Assembly (NCBI GenBank): GCA_008694505.1
Contig: VZDJ01000843.1
Coordinates: forward strand, 62,001-126,000
Source: Cyanoderma ruficeps
Taxonomy: Eukaryota > Chordata > Aves > Passeriformes > Timaliidae
Direction: 5' to 3'
DNA length: 64,000 bases
Below, one piece after another: positions 20,876-31,854 of the stretch. The position numbers and the translations under genes were made by a program. Each line of letters opens with the position of its first letter. Within the stretch, counting starts at the first letter, position 1. The notes under the pieces are model-generated. The model saw nothing but the letters and a program-made list of their open reading frames with translations, ran no database searches and had not been told where the DNA came from.

Positions 20876-22650
20876 GATCCCAATCCAGCTCCTGCGTGTC
20901 TGCGTCCTGCTGTCCGCGCTCCGCTTCTGCGCTGGACACCATCCATATCAGCCTCAAATGTGGACGTTCCGAAATTTCATCACGGGTGCCATCATAGGCC
21001 AAGACGAGACCAACGCACCAGCCTGGACCGTAAGACTGCAAGACATCTTTACGGATGACCGGTCAGGTAAAACCCACCGACCCATCGAGGCGGGAACATA
21101 TTGGTGCCCAAACATAAATCCGGGGAAGAAGTCCTGTGTCCACCCACGATATTGGTTCTGCGGCCATTGGGGGTGTGAGACGATAGTTACGGGCAAAATG
21201 TGGAGACCCCCCACAAAAGATGAATTCCTAGAAGTGACAGAGTGGCCGGACAAATGTGTAATAAGTAAAACCCGTCAGGGCTACAGGCCAGGAACTTGCA
21301 CACACCTCACGATCACAGTTCTAAAGGCACAGGACCCATCATGGGCGGTAGGCCGACTGTGGTCGGTCTATGAGCGCAAGGACGACTCTATCATCTGCGA
21401 CCCCGATAGAGGCACTGTGGTGCAAATAATTAGATCCCCATCGCCCACACGATATACAATCATGGGCCCAAACGAATTGGCGGCTCATCCCCGAGCCAAA
21501 ACAGAGTGTCACCCGCACAATGGCCAAAGGGTCGCTCACTGCCACCGTCCTGCCTGAGCCCGCGCGGGCTGCTCCCGCCTTAGAGACACCTACACAGGGA
21601 CAAAGTCTGTTCGTCAGGATGCTGTACGCTGCTTTTGTGTCCCTGAACAGCACACAACCAAACCTGACGGAGGCCTGTTGGCTGTGTTTCGACTCTAGAC
21701 AACCCTTTTATGAGGGAGTGGGCTCCAACAGGACCTTTGAGTACTCCTCGGACGCAAACCCGAAACAGTGTAGGTGGAATGCCTCCCGCGGGGGAATCAC
21801 CTTAGGTATGATCTCTGGTCAAGGGATGTGTATAGGGAACAAAGACGCAAAAACGCGAGGCGAGGAATTGTGCAGTTCCATCACTCGCCTGAACAGACAA
21901 AAAATGTGGGCCATCCCTGCCCTAGGAAACATGTGGGCCTGCCATACCACAGGGCTCACCCCCTGTGTTTCCATAAAACACTTTAACGAAAATAACGATT
22001 TCTGTGTACAAGTCATTGTCGTTCCCAGAATACTTCACCACACCAACGAAGAGGTCACACTGCACTTCCAGACTGAGCCGCATCGAGTACGGTGGGAAGC
22101 GATAACGGCAGTCAGTTTAGCAGTGCTTCTCGCCCTTGGGGGAACAGGCGCGGCCACTGGAGTCACCGCGTTGGCGACGCAAAGGCAAGGACTGCAACAG
22201 TTACAGAAAACCATCGATGAGGACCTTCTCCGAATACATGAGAACATTTTGAAACTAGAGGAATCCTTGTTTTCTCTATCAGAGGTAGTCCTCCAGAATA
22301 GACGGGGACTTGATCTTTTATTTATGCAGCAAGGAGGACTGTGCGCAGCGTTGAATGAGGAGTGCTGTACTTATGTGAACCATTCGGGCTTGATCAGAAA
22401 GTCCATGGCAGAGCTCAAAAACAGACTAGAGCGTCGCAACCTTGAGCTCAAACAACAAAATTGGTTCAATAGTCTCTTTAGCCAATACCCGTGGATTGCT
22501 CCAGTTGTATCGGCCTTAGTAGGCCCTGTTATCGTTGTACTGCTTGTTCTAATATTTGGGCCATGCCTTATTAACAAAGTAACTCAATTCGTTAAGGCCC
22601 GGCTAAGCCGGATCGATATTATGGTTCTACAACAGAAACAGTTGACCTAA
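20850..22650 (+). pseudogene. env: ERV B env, one frameshift
   Basis: Follows a splice acceptor (tttctctccgcag, ending 20849) in phase with the gag leader 15627-15644. A hydrophobic signal segment lies about 20886-20933. The surface subunit has YWFCGHWGCET and CWLC (21675-21686). A frameshift between about 21480 and 21525 separates it from the rest. The cleavage site reads RVRW where D has RTKR. The transmembrane subunit has a GGTGAATG fusion peptide, [12 protein letters not shown]6CC at 22342-22368 and an anchor ending FGPCLINK. The pattern is that of gammaretroviral and type-D Env. The damaged furin site and the frameshift suggest loss of function. Confidence 0.88.
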
Positions 22651-22763
22651 GAGTTGTAAGACCGCTACGGTCCATAACCACTAACCGCAATGTTTATGCA
22701 AATTACTAACAGATACTAACACAGTTCCTGTTATTGCGTTTTAGTACACGTTTGTCCGTTCAT

Positions 22764-22777
22764 GGAGAGGGGGGAAA
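22764..22777 (+). other. Polypurine tract of ERV B
   Basis: Purine run GGAGAGGGGGGAAA directly before the 3' LTR. Confidence 0.88.
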
Positions 22778-23042
22778 TGTAGTTAGCAAAACGCTCGGAA
22801 GATCTCGGGGTGTCACGAGGAGCTCAGGGCCCCTCCTCTCCATTAGGTGTGACCAGTTATGTAACCATTGAGGAAGTGACGTGGGCGCCTCAAAGTTATT
22901 TAAGAGCGTGCCTACGTAGAATAAACGCATTGCACCGTTCACCATATTGGCGTCACGTGTGCTCTGTCCGGCCAGGTTGTAAGTACGCCATGGTCCCCTC
23001 TGGACCAGGTCGTCACTGCCTTCGCTTACAGCCAAGGCAACA
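22778..23042 (+). repeat. 3' LTR of ERV B
   Basis: TGTAGTTAGC to GGCAACA, 265 bases; differs from the 5' LTR at six positions by eye, all transitions (about 2.3 percent). Followed by the TSD cctag. Confidence 0.95.
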
Positions 23043-23047
23043 CCTAG

Positions 23048-23643
23048 CCACCAAAGAAATCCTGCGATCCCTACCAGCAGGTTCTAGCATCGCTGCAATG
23101 ATCAAGCATGTAGCAAAAGAAGAGCAAGTAGCTCCCATTCAAGCAGCAGTTTGTACAGTCATTGCCAGTGTAATGGCATGTTTCAAGTGTGGGCAACCAG
23201 GCCACACAGTGCAAAATTGCCCAGAGGCAAACAACCCAGCACCAAGCCCGCAGCCATCTCAAGGCCATCCCAGAGGGCCATGTTGGGCCTGTGGGAAAAA
23301 GGGGCATGTTGCCAGAGAATGCAGATCTAAGGTACAGGGAAACGGGCGTGGGAGGGGGCAGTCGGGCCGCATGCGTCCCCCTCCCAGTTGGAACATCCGG
23401 CGGCCCTCCTATGCGAATTCCAAGTGGGGCGGGATGCTCCCACATCCGCTGCCCCCCCAAGAGATGACCAACTTCACGGTGCAGTCAACGCTCTCGAACC
23501 CGCTGCCCCCCCAACAGGCGACGAACTTCATGGTGCAGCCAATGCCCCAGCAAGAACCAATCCCACCTACAAACCAGCAAGATGGCTTGGGAGAAGGAAC
23601 CCCTGGGTGGCCCTGGCAATGGGATGCGACAACCCCCCAATAG
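23048..23643 (+). pseudogene. gag: ERV C gag, part 2 (capsid end and nucleocapsid)
   Basis: Resumes the C gag frame after the TSD cctag. It has the end of capsid and two CCHC zinc knuckles: CFKCGQPGHTVQNC (23179-23220) and CWACGKKGHVAREC (23281-23322). A, B and D keep only the second. A proline- and glutamine-rich tail follows, ending at TAG 23641-23643. By chance the same frame is open backwards through the B LTR, so a naive gene call would start at about 22810; that start is wrong. Confidence 0.85.
23337..23385 (+). promoter_or_regulatory. gag-pro -1 frameshift signal of ERV C
   Basis: GGGAAAC at 23337-23343 in gag phase, six bases, then GGGAGGGGG (23350-23358) pairing perfectly with CCCCCTCCC (23377-23385): a 9-bp stem. 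The pro frame is -1 to gag. Confidence 0.78.
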
Positions 23644-24011
23644 TATGGGGAATTTGCAGGCGGTTTGTAACACTACAATACCACCTAAAAAGAGCCTGCC
23701 ACCCTGCTTTCATCCTAACAACAAGGTCATCGGTACTCTATTTTTGCTTGATACCGGAGCGGACGTCACCGTTCTTCCACCAAGATTCCACCGTTCTTCC
23801 ACCAAAATTAGAAAAAGCCCCCGATGTAGGTGGAATCGCAGGGTACTCTACTGCCAAAAAAAGTGTAGAACCAATGGCTATCACACTGTACCCAGAAGGC
23901 AAACCTGAAAAGACTGTTGTGCTTCATGTGTATGTCGTGCCCAAATCCCCACCCCTGCTGGGACGAGATGCTCTTGCACAACTTGGAGTTAGACTGACAA
24001 ATTTACCCTAA
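23343..24011 (+). CDS. pro: ERV C pro (aspartic protease)
   Basis: The frame is -1 to gag, open from the shift site to TAA 24009-24011. It contains a DTGAD active-site box near 23751 and LLGRDAL near the end. In contrast to A, B and D (DTGSD) the active site reads DTGA, the form also seen in ERV E. A short duplicated stretch (ttccaccgttcttccacca) occurs near 23773-23803. The stop lies just after the AAATTTA heptamer. It is the only apparently unbroken frame in C, but expression would need an intact gag upstream. Confidence 0.68.
   Translation, partial: RAWEGAVGPHASPSQLEHPAALLCEFQVGRDAPTSAAPPRDDQLHGAVNALEPAAPPTGDELHGAANAPARTNPTYKPARWLGRRNPWVALAMGCDNPPIVWGICRRFVTLQYHLKRACHPAFILTTRSSVLYFCLIPERTSPFFHQDSTVLPPKLEKAPDVGGIAGYSTAKKSVEPMAITLYPEGKPEKTVVLHVYVVPKSPPLLGRDALAQLGVRLTNLP
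23999..24005 (+). promoter_or_regulatory. pro-pol -1 slippery heptamer of ERV C
   Basis: AAATTTA in pro phase (A AAT TTA). The zero-frame stop is only one codon further on, and the -1 frame opens into pol. Confidence 0.7.
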
Positions 24012-26630
24012 GGGCCACTGCCGCATACCCACCAGCTCCAATTAAATTACACTGGATATTATCAGACCCAGTGTGGGTCGAGCGGTGGCCCATCCCAGAG
24101 CCTCGAATGTCAGCACTTCTTCCACTAGTAGAGAGAGAATTACAGAAAGGACACATAGAGCCTTCGACCAGCCCTTGGAACACACCAGTCTTTGTCATCC
24201 CCAAGCGAAATAAAGAAAGTTAACGTCTGCTTCACGACCTGCGTGCAGTCAACAGAAAAATCCAACCAATAGATCCAGTTCAAACGTTGCGGCCCACAAA
24301 CTCAATGATCCCAAAGAACCAGCCCTGTGCAGTGTTGGACATCAAAGACTGCTTCTTTTCAATACCGCTGCACGAGCAAGACAAAGAGAAATTGGCATTC
24401 TCAGTGGTATTTCCAAATGGCCAAAGGCCAAACCTACGCTTCCAATGGACGGTTCTTCCCCAGGGCATGGTCAACTCCCCTAGTATCTGCCAGATCACAG
24501 TAGACCGAGCCTTAGCACCAGTTCGAGCAGCAAATCCGAACGCCACCATCGTTCAGTATATGGATGACATCCTTGTCGCAGCACCATTGGCCGACCAGGT
24601 AGATCACCTTGTAACAGCCATTTCACAAACCCTGAAGTCCAACAGTTTCGAAATTGCAGATGCAAAAATAAGAAAAGGACCCTCAGTAACCTTCTTAGGT
24701 GTGCAAATTACAGGCTCTCATGTAACACCCCCATTGGTGAAGATCCGAAGAGACATCCGAACGCTTCACGTTGCGCAGCAACTGGTCGGATCCTTGCAAT
24801 GGCTCAGAAACATCGTCTTGATTCCTCCAGAAGTCATGTCACCACTGTACGAACTCCTCAAAGGAAAGCGACCATGGGAACAAAAAACCCTGACCAAAGA
24901 AGCAGCACGTTCCCTCGATTTTATAGAACAGCAGATGCTCGTAAACGTGCTTTCCAGGTGGAATCCAAGTCTGCCACTCGATCTCTACGTGCACTTTACA
25001 AAAGAGGGAGGAGTAGGAGCATTGGCACAAGGACCCCCTGACACAGCTAAGCCAATCCAGTGGGTCATCCTTGGAAGAGCATCACGTGCCTTTACTTCAG
25101 GGATCGAATGCCTTGGGAACCTTAAAATGAAAGGCAGAAAGCTTGCATTAAGTCATCTGGGTTTTGAACCAGCAAAGATCTACCTACCCTTCCGCAAGCA
25201 GATCCCAACCTCGCAGTAGCAGTCTCAGAGCACCTGGCTCTGGCTCTATTCGGCTTCGCAGGAGAACTTTGCTACGCCACAAAGCCACCGTGGACTCAGT
25301 TGCTAACATTAGTGGACATTGACCTTCCACAAAAGGTCAGGGACAGACCGTTGCCAGGAAAAACAGTTTTCACAGATGCATCCTCAGCTACCACTACCGC
25401 AGCAATAGTCTGGCAACCCGAAGGAGAACAATGGCAGTGCGTCAAAATGACCGACAAATCACTTTCCGTTCAACAATTAGAAGCATCAGCAGTAGTGATA
25501 GCATGTGGACTCTTTCAGCTAGAGCATCTCAACATAGTGACAGACTCCATGTTTGTCACAAAACTTTGCCTTGCCATGTCCAGACCGGGAGTCTCAGCAT
25601 CCAGTACAGCAGTTATGATTGAAGAAGCACTCGCCTCAAGACAAGGCACCATTTCAGTTATCCATGTCAACAGCCACAATCCAGTCCAAGGATTTTTCCA
25701 AATTGGCAACAACAAGGCTGATGCTGCAGCAAAAGGACTGTGGACTCTGCAAAGTGCTCGACAACTACACGAGTCACTACACATTGGAGCAAAACCCTCA
25801 CGAAAAAGTGCAGCATTTCCATCACAGACGCCAAGCACATCGTCGCTTCCTGCCCTCACTGTCAGAAAGCACCCTTGTGGTCAGGAGAAGTCAACCCAAG
25901 AGGCCTCAAAGCCTCAGAAATCTGGCAAACAGACTTTACTCTCTGTCAGTTGTTAAAGCCAAGAGCATAGTTAGCAGTGACTGTAGACACCTACAGCAGC
26001 ATGATTGTGGCAACACAGCATGCCAAAACAAACTCTAAAGCAACCATTCAACATTGGCTGACCGTCATGGCATGGCTTGGTATCCCCAAGCAAATCAAAA
26101 CAGATAACGGCCCAAACTTCACTTCTAAATCAGTCCGAGAATTCACCTCCAAATGGGGTATCACATTGACACATGGTATTCCCTACAACAGTACGGGTCA
26201 AGCCATTGTTGAAAGGGCAAATCAGACATTAAAAGCCAAGTTAGAGACACTAGCCGGAACAGAAGGCTTTGACAAAGCCATTCCGTCAGCAGAACAGTCA
26301 TGCCTGCTAGCCACAGCCATGTTAGCCCTAAATCAGTTCTCTAGAGGAGAAAAAAAGCACTGTCCAGTCAAAAAACACTGGGCCACTCAAGCAATGGAGA
26401 AAGGCCCACCAGTTTCAGTTAGGAACGAACTTGGGGAGTGGGAAAAAGGGTAGAAACTGATCCTGACAGGTCGCGGGTATGCTGCTTTTAAAAAAGACGG
26501 GGAGATCAAATGGTGTCCGCTCAAGTCGGTTAAACCAATTTTATACAGCAAAACTAATGAAAGCTGTGAGTTTCTCTCAACAGGTCAGAAAACGCAAGCG
26601 CCCTCGCAGCCCTCGAACTCCGACGAGTAA
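24006..26630 (+). pseudogene. pol: ERV C pol, broken
   Basis: Reverse transcriptase with YMDD (near 24559), RNase H with FTDASS and TDSMF, integrase with HHCC, IWQTDF, KTDNG and GQAIVERAN. Breaks: TAA near 24221-24223, a frameshift near 25210 with stop TAG 25217-25219, a frameshift near 25795, TAG 25968-25970 in integrase, and TAG 26451-26453 near the C-terminus. The last two replace tryptophan codons kept in sister copies. The integrase C-terminal half (PVKKHW, GPPVSV, GEWEKG) strongly recalls alpharetroviral integrase. Not translatable as one protein. Confidence 0.88.
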
Positions 26631-28437
26631 GCAGACCAGAACAGATGACGTCCCTGTGACCCTTGGAAAACCGATGATAGTAAAATTACATCTCTATGTC
26701 CTATTGTTCCAGGCACTGACCGTCGTAACGCAGGCGAACCCGGAGTATCACCCATATCGACCATATGTATGGACCCTCCGTGACCCCACAAGCAATAGAG
26801 AGATAGCCAAAAAGATCGTAGCAGGTACCCCCAGCTTTGTAGTAGAGCCCCAACACCTATTTTACTCATGGAGACCAGAGTGGGCCATGCATGGAACCTA
26901 CTGGTGTCCAAGCTCAAACCCAGGCAAAAATTACTGTACCTACCCAGGGTATTGGTTCTGTGGGTACTGGGGATGTGAAACCATTGTTACCAGCAATGTG
27001 TGGAAACCACCTAAGAAAGATGAGTTTCTGGACGTCAAATATTGGCCACATGCATGCAAACCACCCAAGTTCAATTGGCAAGGCAGTTGGGTTCAAAGCG
27101 GAACATGCACTTCGTTAGAAATAGTAGTCCTGCAACCGCAAGATAAAAGTTGGGCCACAGGTAAGATGTGGTCAGTGTTCATGCATATGCCATCCAAAGA
27201 TTGGAGTGCAGTTGTTCAGGTCATACGAACCCCCTTGTACACACCCACAAATCCTGAACCCAACCAAGAAGCCGCTGCTAGAGTCCAAAGTGCGAGTCGA
27301 ATCAAAACAACACCCAAACCCATTCAACACCACTCCCTGATTGCTCCCACCACACACCCACAAGATGTCCAAAAAGCAGCCCCTTACGATCTATTTTACC
27401 ACATGTTAGACACTGCCTTCCAGTCACTGAACACGTCCAAGCCTAACCTCACCAATTCATGCTGGCTTTGTTATGACACTAACCCACCATTTTATGAGGG
27501 AATAGCCCTTGACACACCGTTCACCCATTCCAATGACCTTGCGCCAAAGCAATGCCGATGGAACACCCCCCGAAAAGGAGTTACCCTAGGGCTCATTACA
27601 GGACAAGGAATTTGTGTTGGTAACCAAAAATTAATCAGAGAAAACAGATATATGTGTAAAACCAAAGTAGTCCTTAAAAAATCATATTCTTGGGCAATTC
27701 CCTCAGCCTCAGGATTATGGGCTTGCCACCAGACAGGCGCCACCCCTTGTATATCTATTAAGCACTTTGACTTTGCTAACAATTTCTGTGTTCAAGTTGC
27801 AGTTGTTCCCAGAGTCCTGTACCATACCGACGACGAAATGAACCGGTATGTAGAAGGAGACATACATCTGCAAAAGAGGGAACTGATAACAGGTGTCACC
27901 CTTGCATTCCTTCTCGGCCTAGGAGCAACAGGCACAGCAACAGGAGTGTCAGCTCTGATAGCATAAAAGCAAAGCCTGAGGCAGCTCCAGATGACCATTG
28001 ATGAAGACCTCCAGAGGATCGAGTAATCTATTTCCCTTTTAGAAAAGTCCCTCTCATCTCTCTCAGAAGTAGTATTGCAAAACCGGCGCGGTTTAGACCT
28101 CTTGCTCATGCATCAGGGAGGTTTGTGCGCAGCGTTAAAAGAACAATGCTGTTTTTATGCCAATTACTCAGGTGTAATCCGAGATTCAATGGCAGAACTC
28201 AGAGAAAGATTAGCACAACGAGAAAAGGACCTAGACGCACAACGTGGATGGTTTGACTCATTTTTTAGCCATTCACCTTGGGTTCTTCCTCTTCTATCCA
28301 CATTAATGGGACCAGTTCTTACTATCCTGTTTGTGCTGATTTTCGGTCCCTGTGTGCTAAACAAAATAACCCAATTTGTCAAAGCTCGCTTAAGCAAAAT
28401 TAATATTACGTTTTTAGAGCAAAGACAACTAACCTAA
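26584..28437 (+). pseudogene. env: ERV C env, two nonsense codons
   Basis: The frame follows an acceptor (tttctctcaacag, ending 26583) in phase with the six-codon gag leader at 13483-13500. After a basic stretch a hydrophobic signal segment (about 26690-26735) precedes the surface subunit, which has YWFCGYWGCET and CWLC. The fusion subunit has KREL at a weak cleavage site, a fusion-peptide-like GLGATGTATG segment, the [10 protein letters not shown] immunosuppressive-type segment, CAALKEQCC (CX6CC), and a membrane anchor ending FGPCVLNK. Nonsense codons: TAA 27964-27966 and TAA 28024-28026, both just after the fusion peptide. Gamma-type Env by motif. Confidence 0.85.
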
Positions 28438-28611
28438 GCAGCTTTTACCTCAAGCAGCCTTATGCAGCAACTCAGGTAAATACAAAGTACTACTGCCATA
28501 ACTGTAATTATATTTCCTAATGCTACCTCTATTTTGCTACTAACGCAATTAGTAACAATTTCCAATACGGGTATTACTATTCTAACACCTTATGTATTTT
28601 CATTTAGTCAT

Positions 28612-28626
28612 AGAGAGGGGGGGAAA
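28612..28626 (+). other. Polypurine tract of ERV C
   Basis: AGAGAGGGGGGGAAA immediately before the 3' LTR. It primes plus-strand DNA synthesis in retroviruses. Confidence 0.85.
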
Positions 28627-28899
28627 TGTAGTAAGATAGGGAATAGCCGTGCGGAAGAATATCGCGCTGTACAGGAAAGATAGGGATCCTCCCCTCCCTA
28701 GTTCAGGTCACCCAATAGAGTTTTGTAATGATGTCAGTTGGTGGACCAAGCAGTGGTCACAAAAGGCCACGAAAGCAAGAAATAAACGCCATTTCACCAT
28801 CCATCACATTGGTGTCAGTGAGTGATTGGCCCAAGTGGCAAGTAAGGGTAGCCACCGTGTCTTTCCTGAACCAGGTCGCGGCTTGCAGAGAAAGCAACA
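28627..28899 (+). repeat. 3' LTR of ERV C
   Basis: TGTAGTAAG to GCAACA, 273 bases; about 6 differences from the 5' copy. Followed by gtctgc, the mutated target duplication. Confidence 0.93.
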
Positions 28900-28905
28900 G
28901 TCTGC

Positions 28906-29170
28906 TATGCAGAATGCTGGTTGGAAGGGGCACACCAAAGGGAAACTACAAAAATTTGTAAACTTAAGGAAAAGGGAAAAACAGATGAGGAAAAGCGAGA
29001 AGAGGGGAAGTCAGAAAGTGAAAGAAAATGGGATCCTCTTGACCATTTACCACCACCACCATTATACCCTGACCTCCCCCAAATACCTCCTAACCATTCC
29101 CCTACCCAACCCGCTAGTCCACCTACTTTGCCCGTTAACCCTATCTCAACACCCCCAGCTGTGACACCCC
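28906..29170 (+). pseudogene. gag: ERV E gag, part 2 (matrix end and late-domain region)
   Basis: Continuation of the E gag frame between insertions C and D. It has a lysine- and glutamate-rich stretch followed by a proline-rich segment. At 29056-29076 the residues PPLYPDL combine a PPxY motif and an LYPxL motif that overlap by two residues; in gammaretroviruses these recruit NEDD4-type ligases and ALIX for budding. The segment is open and ends inside the proline-rich domain at the D insertion (TSD cacccc at 29165-29170). Confidence 0.78.
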
Positions 29171-29432
29171 TGTAGTTTGCCCAAACACCGGCTGGAAGAT
29201 CTCGCGCTGTCACGAGGAGATAGGGCCCCTCCTCTCCATAGAGTTGCTCAGTTATGTAACACCAAGGAAGTGACGCGAGCACCCCGAAGCTATAAAAAGG
29301 GGCGCCCGCAGGAAATAAACGCATTCCACCATTCATCATATTGGTGTGAGGAGTGGTTTGTCCAGCCAGGTTGTAAGTTCGCTGTGGTCTCCGTCTAAAC
29401 CAGGTCGTCACCGCCAGCCGCCGCTGGCGACA
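29171..29432 (+). repeat. 5' LTR of ERV D
   Basis: TGTAGTTTGCCC to GCGACA. TATAAAA at 29291-29297 and AATAAA at 29314-29319. Confidence 0.95.
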
Positions 29433-29435
29433 AAG

Positions 29436-29453
29436 TGGCGCCGAAACCCGGGA
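29436..29453 (+). other. Primer binding site, tRNA-Phe type (ERV D)
   Basis: TGGCGCCGAAACCCGGGA matches 17 of 18 bases complementary to the tRNA-Phe 3' end. Confidence 0.92.
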
Positions 29454-29611
29454 AAAGCGCTCACGCACAGACATCCATCAACCCATTCTGAGCGCCCCCC
29501 GACACGCGGTGTGCATGTGCTCCGGGTATCAGGAGTCTCGCTGGAGGAGGAGACGATCGAAGCAGCTGGTCCTGACTTCGACGGGGAGGACGCTCCCAGT
29601 ACCGCCGAGGA

Positions 29612-31854
29612 ATGGAGTCCCTCGGGAAGGTAATTTCTGAAATATATGAGCAGTGGGGAATTAACTGCAAATTTAAAGATTTTGATACCTCCGTTAGGAG
29701 GCTGTTAGTATTAAATGTCATCGATCGCCCCGTCGACATTCTGCATCCAGAATGTTGGGAGAGATGTACAAACGCCCTAGCCGGCGACGTCCTCACTTCT
29801 GGGACGGGAAAGTGCTTGAAAAGTTGGGGCAAAGTGATGCAGTCGCTGAGATTAGCAGTTGAGGAACAAGAACCTTGGAAGGCTGCCCAAAAATGCTTAA
29901 GAGCCGTTCCCAAGTTGGGAGTCGGAGCCGCAACCCAAACAGCAACAAATAATGAATTTGGGGAACAGAAACCCCTTTTGGGAACTGACCGTATTTCGCG
30001 ACCACGATCCCCAACCCCAAACCCACCCTCGGCCCCCAGCACAGAAACTAACTCAAACCCGAACCCTAATGATCGTACTAACAGCCAACACATATGCGCC
30101 AAAAAATGGCGCCGACATCGAACAAGAAGGGCGGGACCCAAAGTCCTTTCCCGCCACAGTCATGCGCGGTCGGGAGCGCGGGGAAAGGGGCGCAGCCGAA
30201 AGTTGGGAAGGGGGATCGGGAGCCAATCAAAAAACCTATTCGCCAATACCACCCCTCAAAGCAAAGAAGCCCCTAGAAAGAGGGCGGAGCAGAGCTAGGA
30301 TCACTCCCACCGCCCACCGAAAGTCCAGAGGGCGGAGCATAACAAAAAGGCTCACACAGCCGGAAACCTCCGACCAGTCCACTTCCTCCCAGTCGGAGGA
30401 TGAGGTCGAGAGCGGCAGTCGGAGGCCTAGCCCCGACTACTGGTGGGAACATGAGCGGCTGATAAGGCCCAAAAATAAAAAGCAGCACCCTCACACAGAC
30501 ACTAGCCCAGACACCGATACAGACTCTGACCCAGACCCAATACCAGCGGCCTTTGACAAACATATAAACCAAAGCCTGCGGCACACAAATAATAATAAAC
30601 GCCCAAAAGCCATGCCACTGACTGACTGGAAAAAGATCCAAAGAGCGCTTGCAGATATACCGGAGGTAGCAGCTAGAGTCTTCCCCGTAAAAAGAATGGA
30701 TAACGGTTTACCGACATACTCACCAGTAAATCCCAAAGAAATACAAGCCATTGCCAAGGCTATCGCGGAAAAGGGGATTAATTCCGCAATGGTATCTACC
30801 CTCATAGACGGCCTCTTCGGGAATGATGACATGCTCCCCTTTGACATCAAACAAACGTGCCGAATGATTTTTGATGGGGCGGGCATGATCATCTTCAAAC
30901 AGGAGTGGGAAGACAATTTAGAGAAAATGCTGGCAAGAGTTAATGGAGATCAACACCTTTTACGCAATATCAGCGTACAGTGTCTGATGGGTAGGGAACC
31001 GGGACTGATCAGCCCACAAGCTCAGGCGCAACAATTGAGGACTTCAGAGGTCGCTGCCACAACCCGTGTGGCAAGAGAAGCAATCCGCACAGCATGCAGG
31101 GTGGTGGCAAAACCATCGCCATGGACCACAATCAGGCAAGCTGAAAGCGAACGGTTTACTACTTTCATAGACCGCCTCCAAGCAGCCATAGATGCCTCAG
31201 ATTTACCCGCAGAGGCTGAAGGGCCAGTGCTAGAGAGATGCTTGAGGCAGCAATGCAATCAGACCACTAAAGAATTGTTGCAATCGCTGCCTCCCGGCGC
31301 TAACATCGCCACAATAATAAAACGTGGTCAAAGAAGAAAATCTAGCCCCAGTCCAGGCTGCAGTTGGAGCTGCAATGGCTCCACTCCCCGCAGCAGTCAG
31401 CGCGGCCGTGGCACAGGTAATGGCTGCCCAAAGCCACAACAGTCTCAACCCGCGAGCATCTAATAATTATTTCACATCCCGACCGAGGGGACCATGCTGG
31501 GTTTGCGGCAAAAAAGGTGATATAGCCCGCTGCTGTTCTTACAGTAAGAATCAGGGAAACGGGCGGGGGAGGGGGCAGGCTGGCCGTGTGCGACCCTCTC
31601 CCCAATGGAATATCCCGCGGCCGAACTATGTCACACCCTCGGGGACAGAGCACCTTCCAACGCCACTACCTCCCAGGGAGCTTACCAATTTTGCAGCACA
31701 GACCACGTCCAGCACTCCAACCCAGACACCACCTCCATCAGCACCCATGGCACACATGGTAACGCGGGACCCGAAGCAGGACGATACACAGGCACAGAAG
31801 CCAGTGCTAGCAACCCCGAACACAGTGGCATCCCCCGGGTGGCCCTGGCAATAG
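29612..31854 (+). pseudogene. gag: ERV D gag, two frameshifts
   Basis: Begins MESLGK with the GTAATT donor at 29630. The matrix matches B and A. A frameshift falls between about 30030 and 30070; the next part runs through the serine- and arginine-rich spacer and a well-kept capsid (to about 31325). A second frameshift near 31325-31335 precedes the nucleocapsid with one CCHC-type knuckle, CWVCGKKGDIARCC, in which the histidine is replaced by aspartate. The PPPY late motif of A, B and C is absent; the region reads TYAPKNGA. Ends at TAG 31852-31854. Both lost motifs would impair budding or RNA binding. Confidence 0.87.
31554..31603 (+). promoter_or_regulatory. gag-pro -1 frameshift signal of ERV D
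   Basis: GGGAAAC at 31554-31560, a 5-base spacer, then a 10-bp stem (31566-31575 with 31594-31603) containing one G-U pair. Confidence 0.78.

Larger units (their letters stand above)
15221..23042 (+). mobile_element. ERV copy B, inserted in C gag
   Basis: Full-length provirus of 7.8 kb with LTRs at 15221-15485 and 22778-23042 (265 bases, six transitions between them by eye). Flanks are cctag at 15216-15220 and 23043-23047, and the C gag frame is in phase once B and one cctag are ignored. Order: LTR, tRNA-Phe site, gag, pro-pol as one frame, env, polypurine tract, LTR. Breaks are few: two nonsense codons in gag and one frameshift in env. pro-pol is open for more than 1,000 codons. Confidence 0.95.
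13072..28899 (+). mobile_element. ERV copy C, inserted in E gag and itself split by copy B
   Basis: LTRs at 13072-13344 and 28627-28899 (273 bases each, about 6 differences by eye), tRNA-Phe primer site, gag, pro, pol, env, and a polypurine tract before the 3' LTR. Flanks are gtccgc (13066-13071) and gtctgc (28900-28905), a 6-base duplication with one mismatch. Without B it is about 8.0 kb. Its LTR differs strongly from those of A, B and D although the coding regions are homologous, so C is a separate subfamily. Its frames carry several nonsense codons and frameshifts. Confidence 0.93.

Noticed and set aside
22810..23047. Apparent N-terminal extension of C gag through the B LTR
   Set aside because: The frame is open by chance across the 3' LTR of B; the true upstream part of this gag is at 13483-15220.
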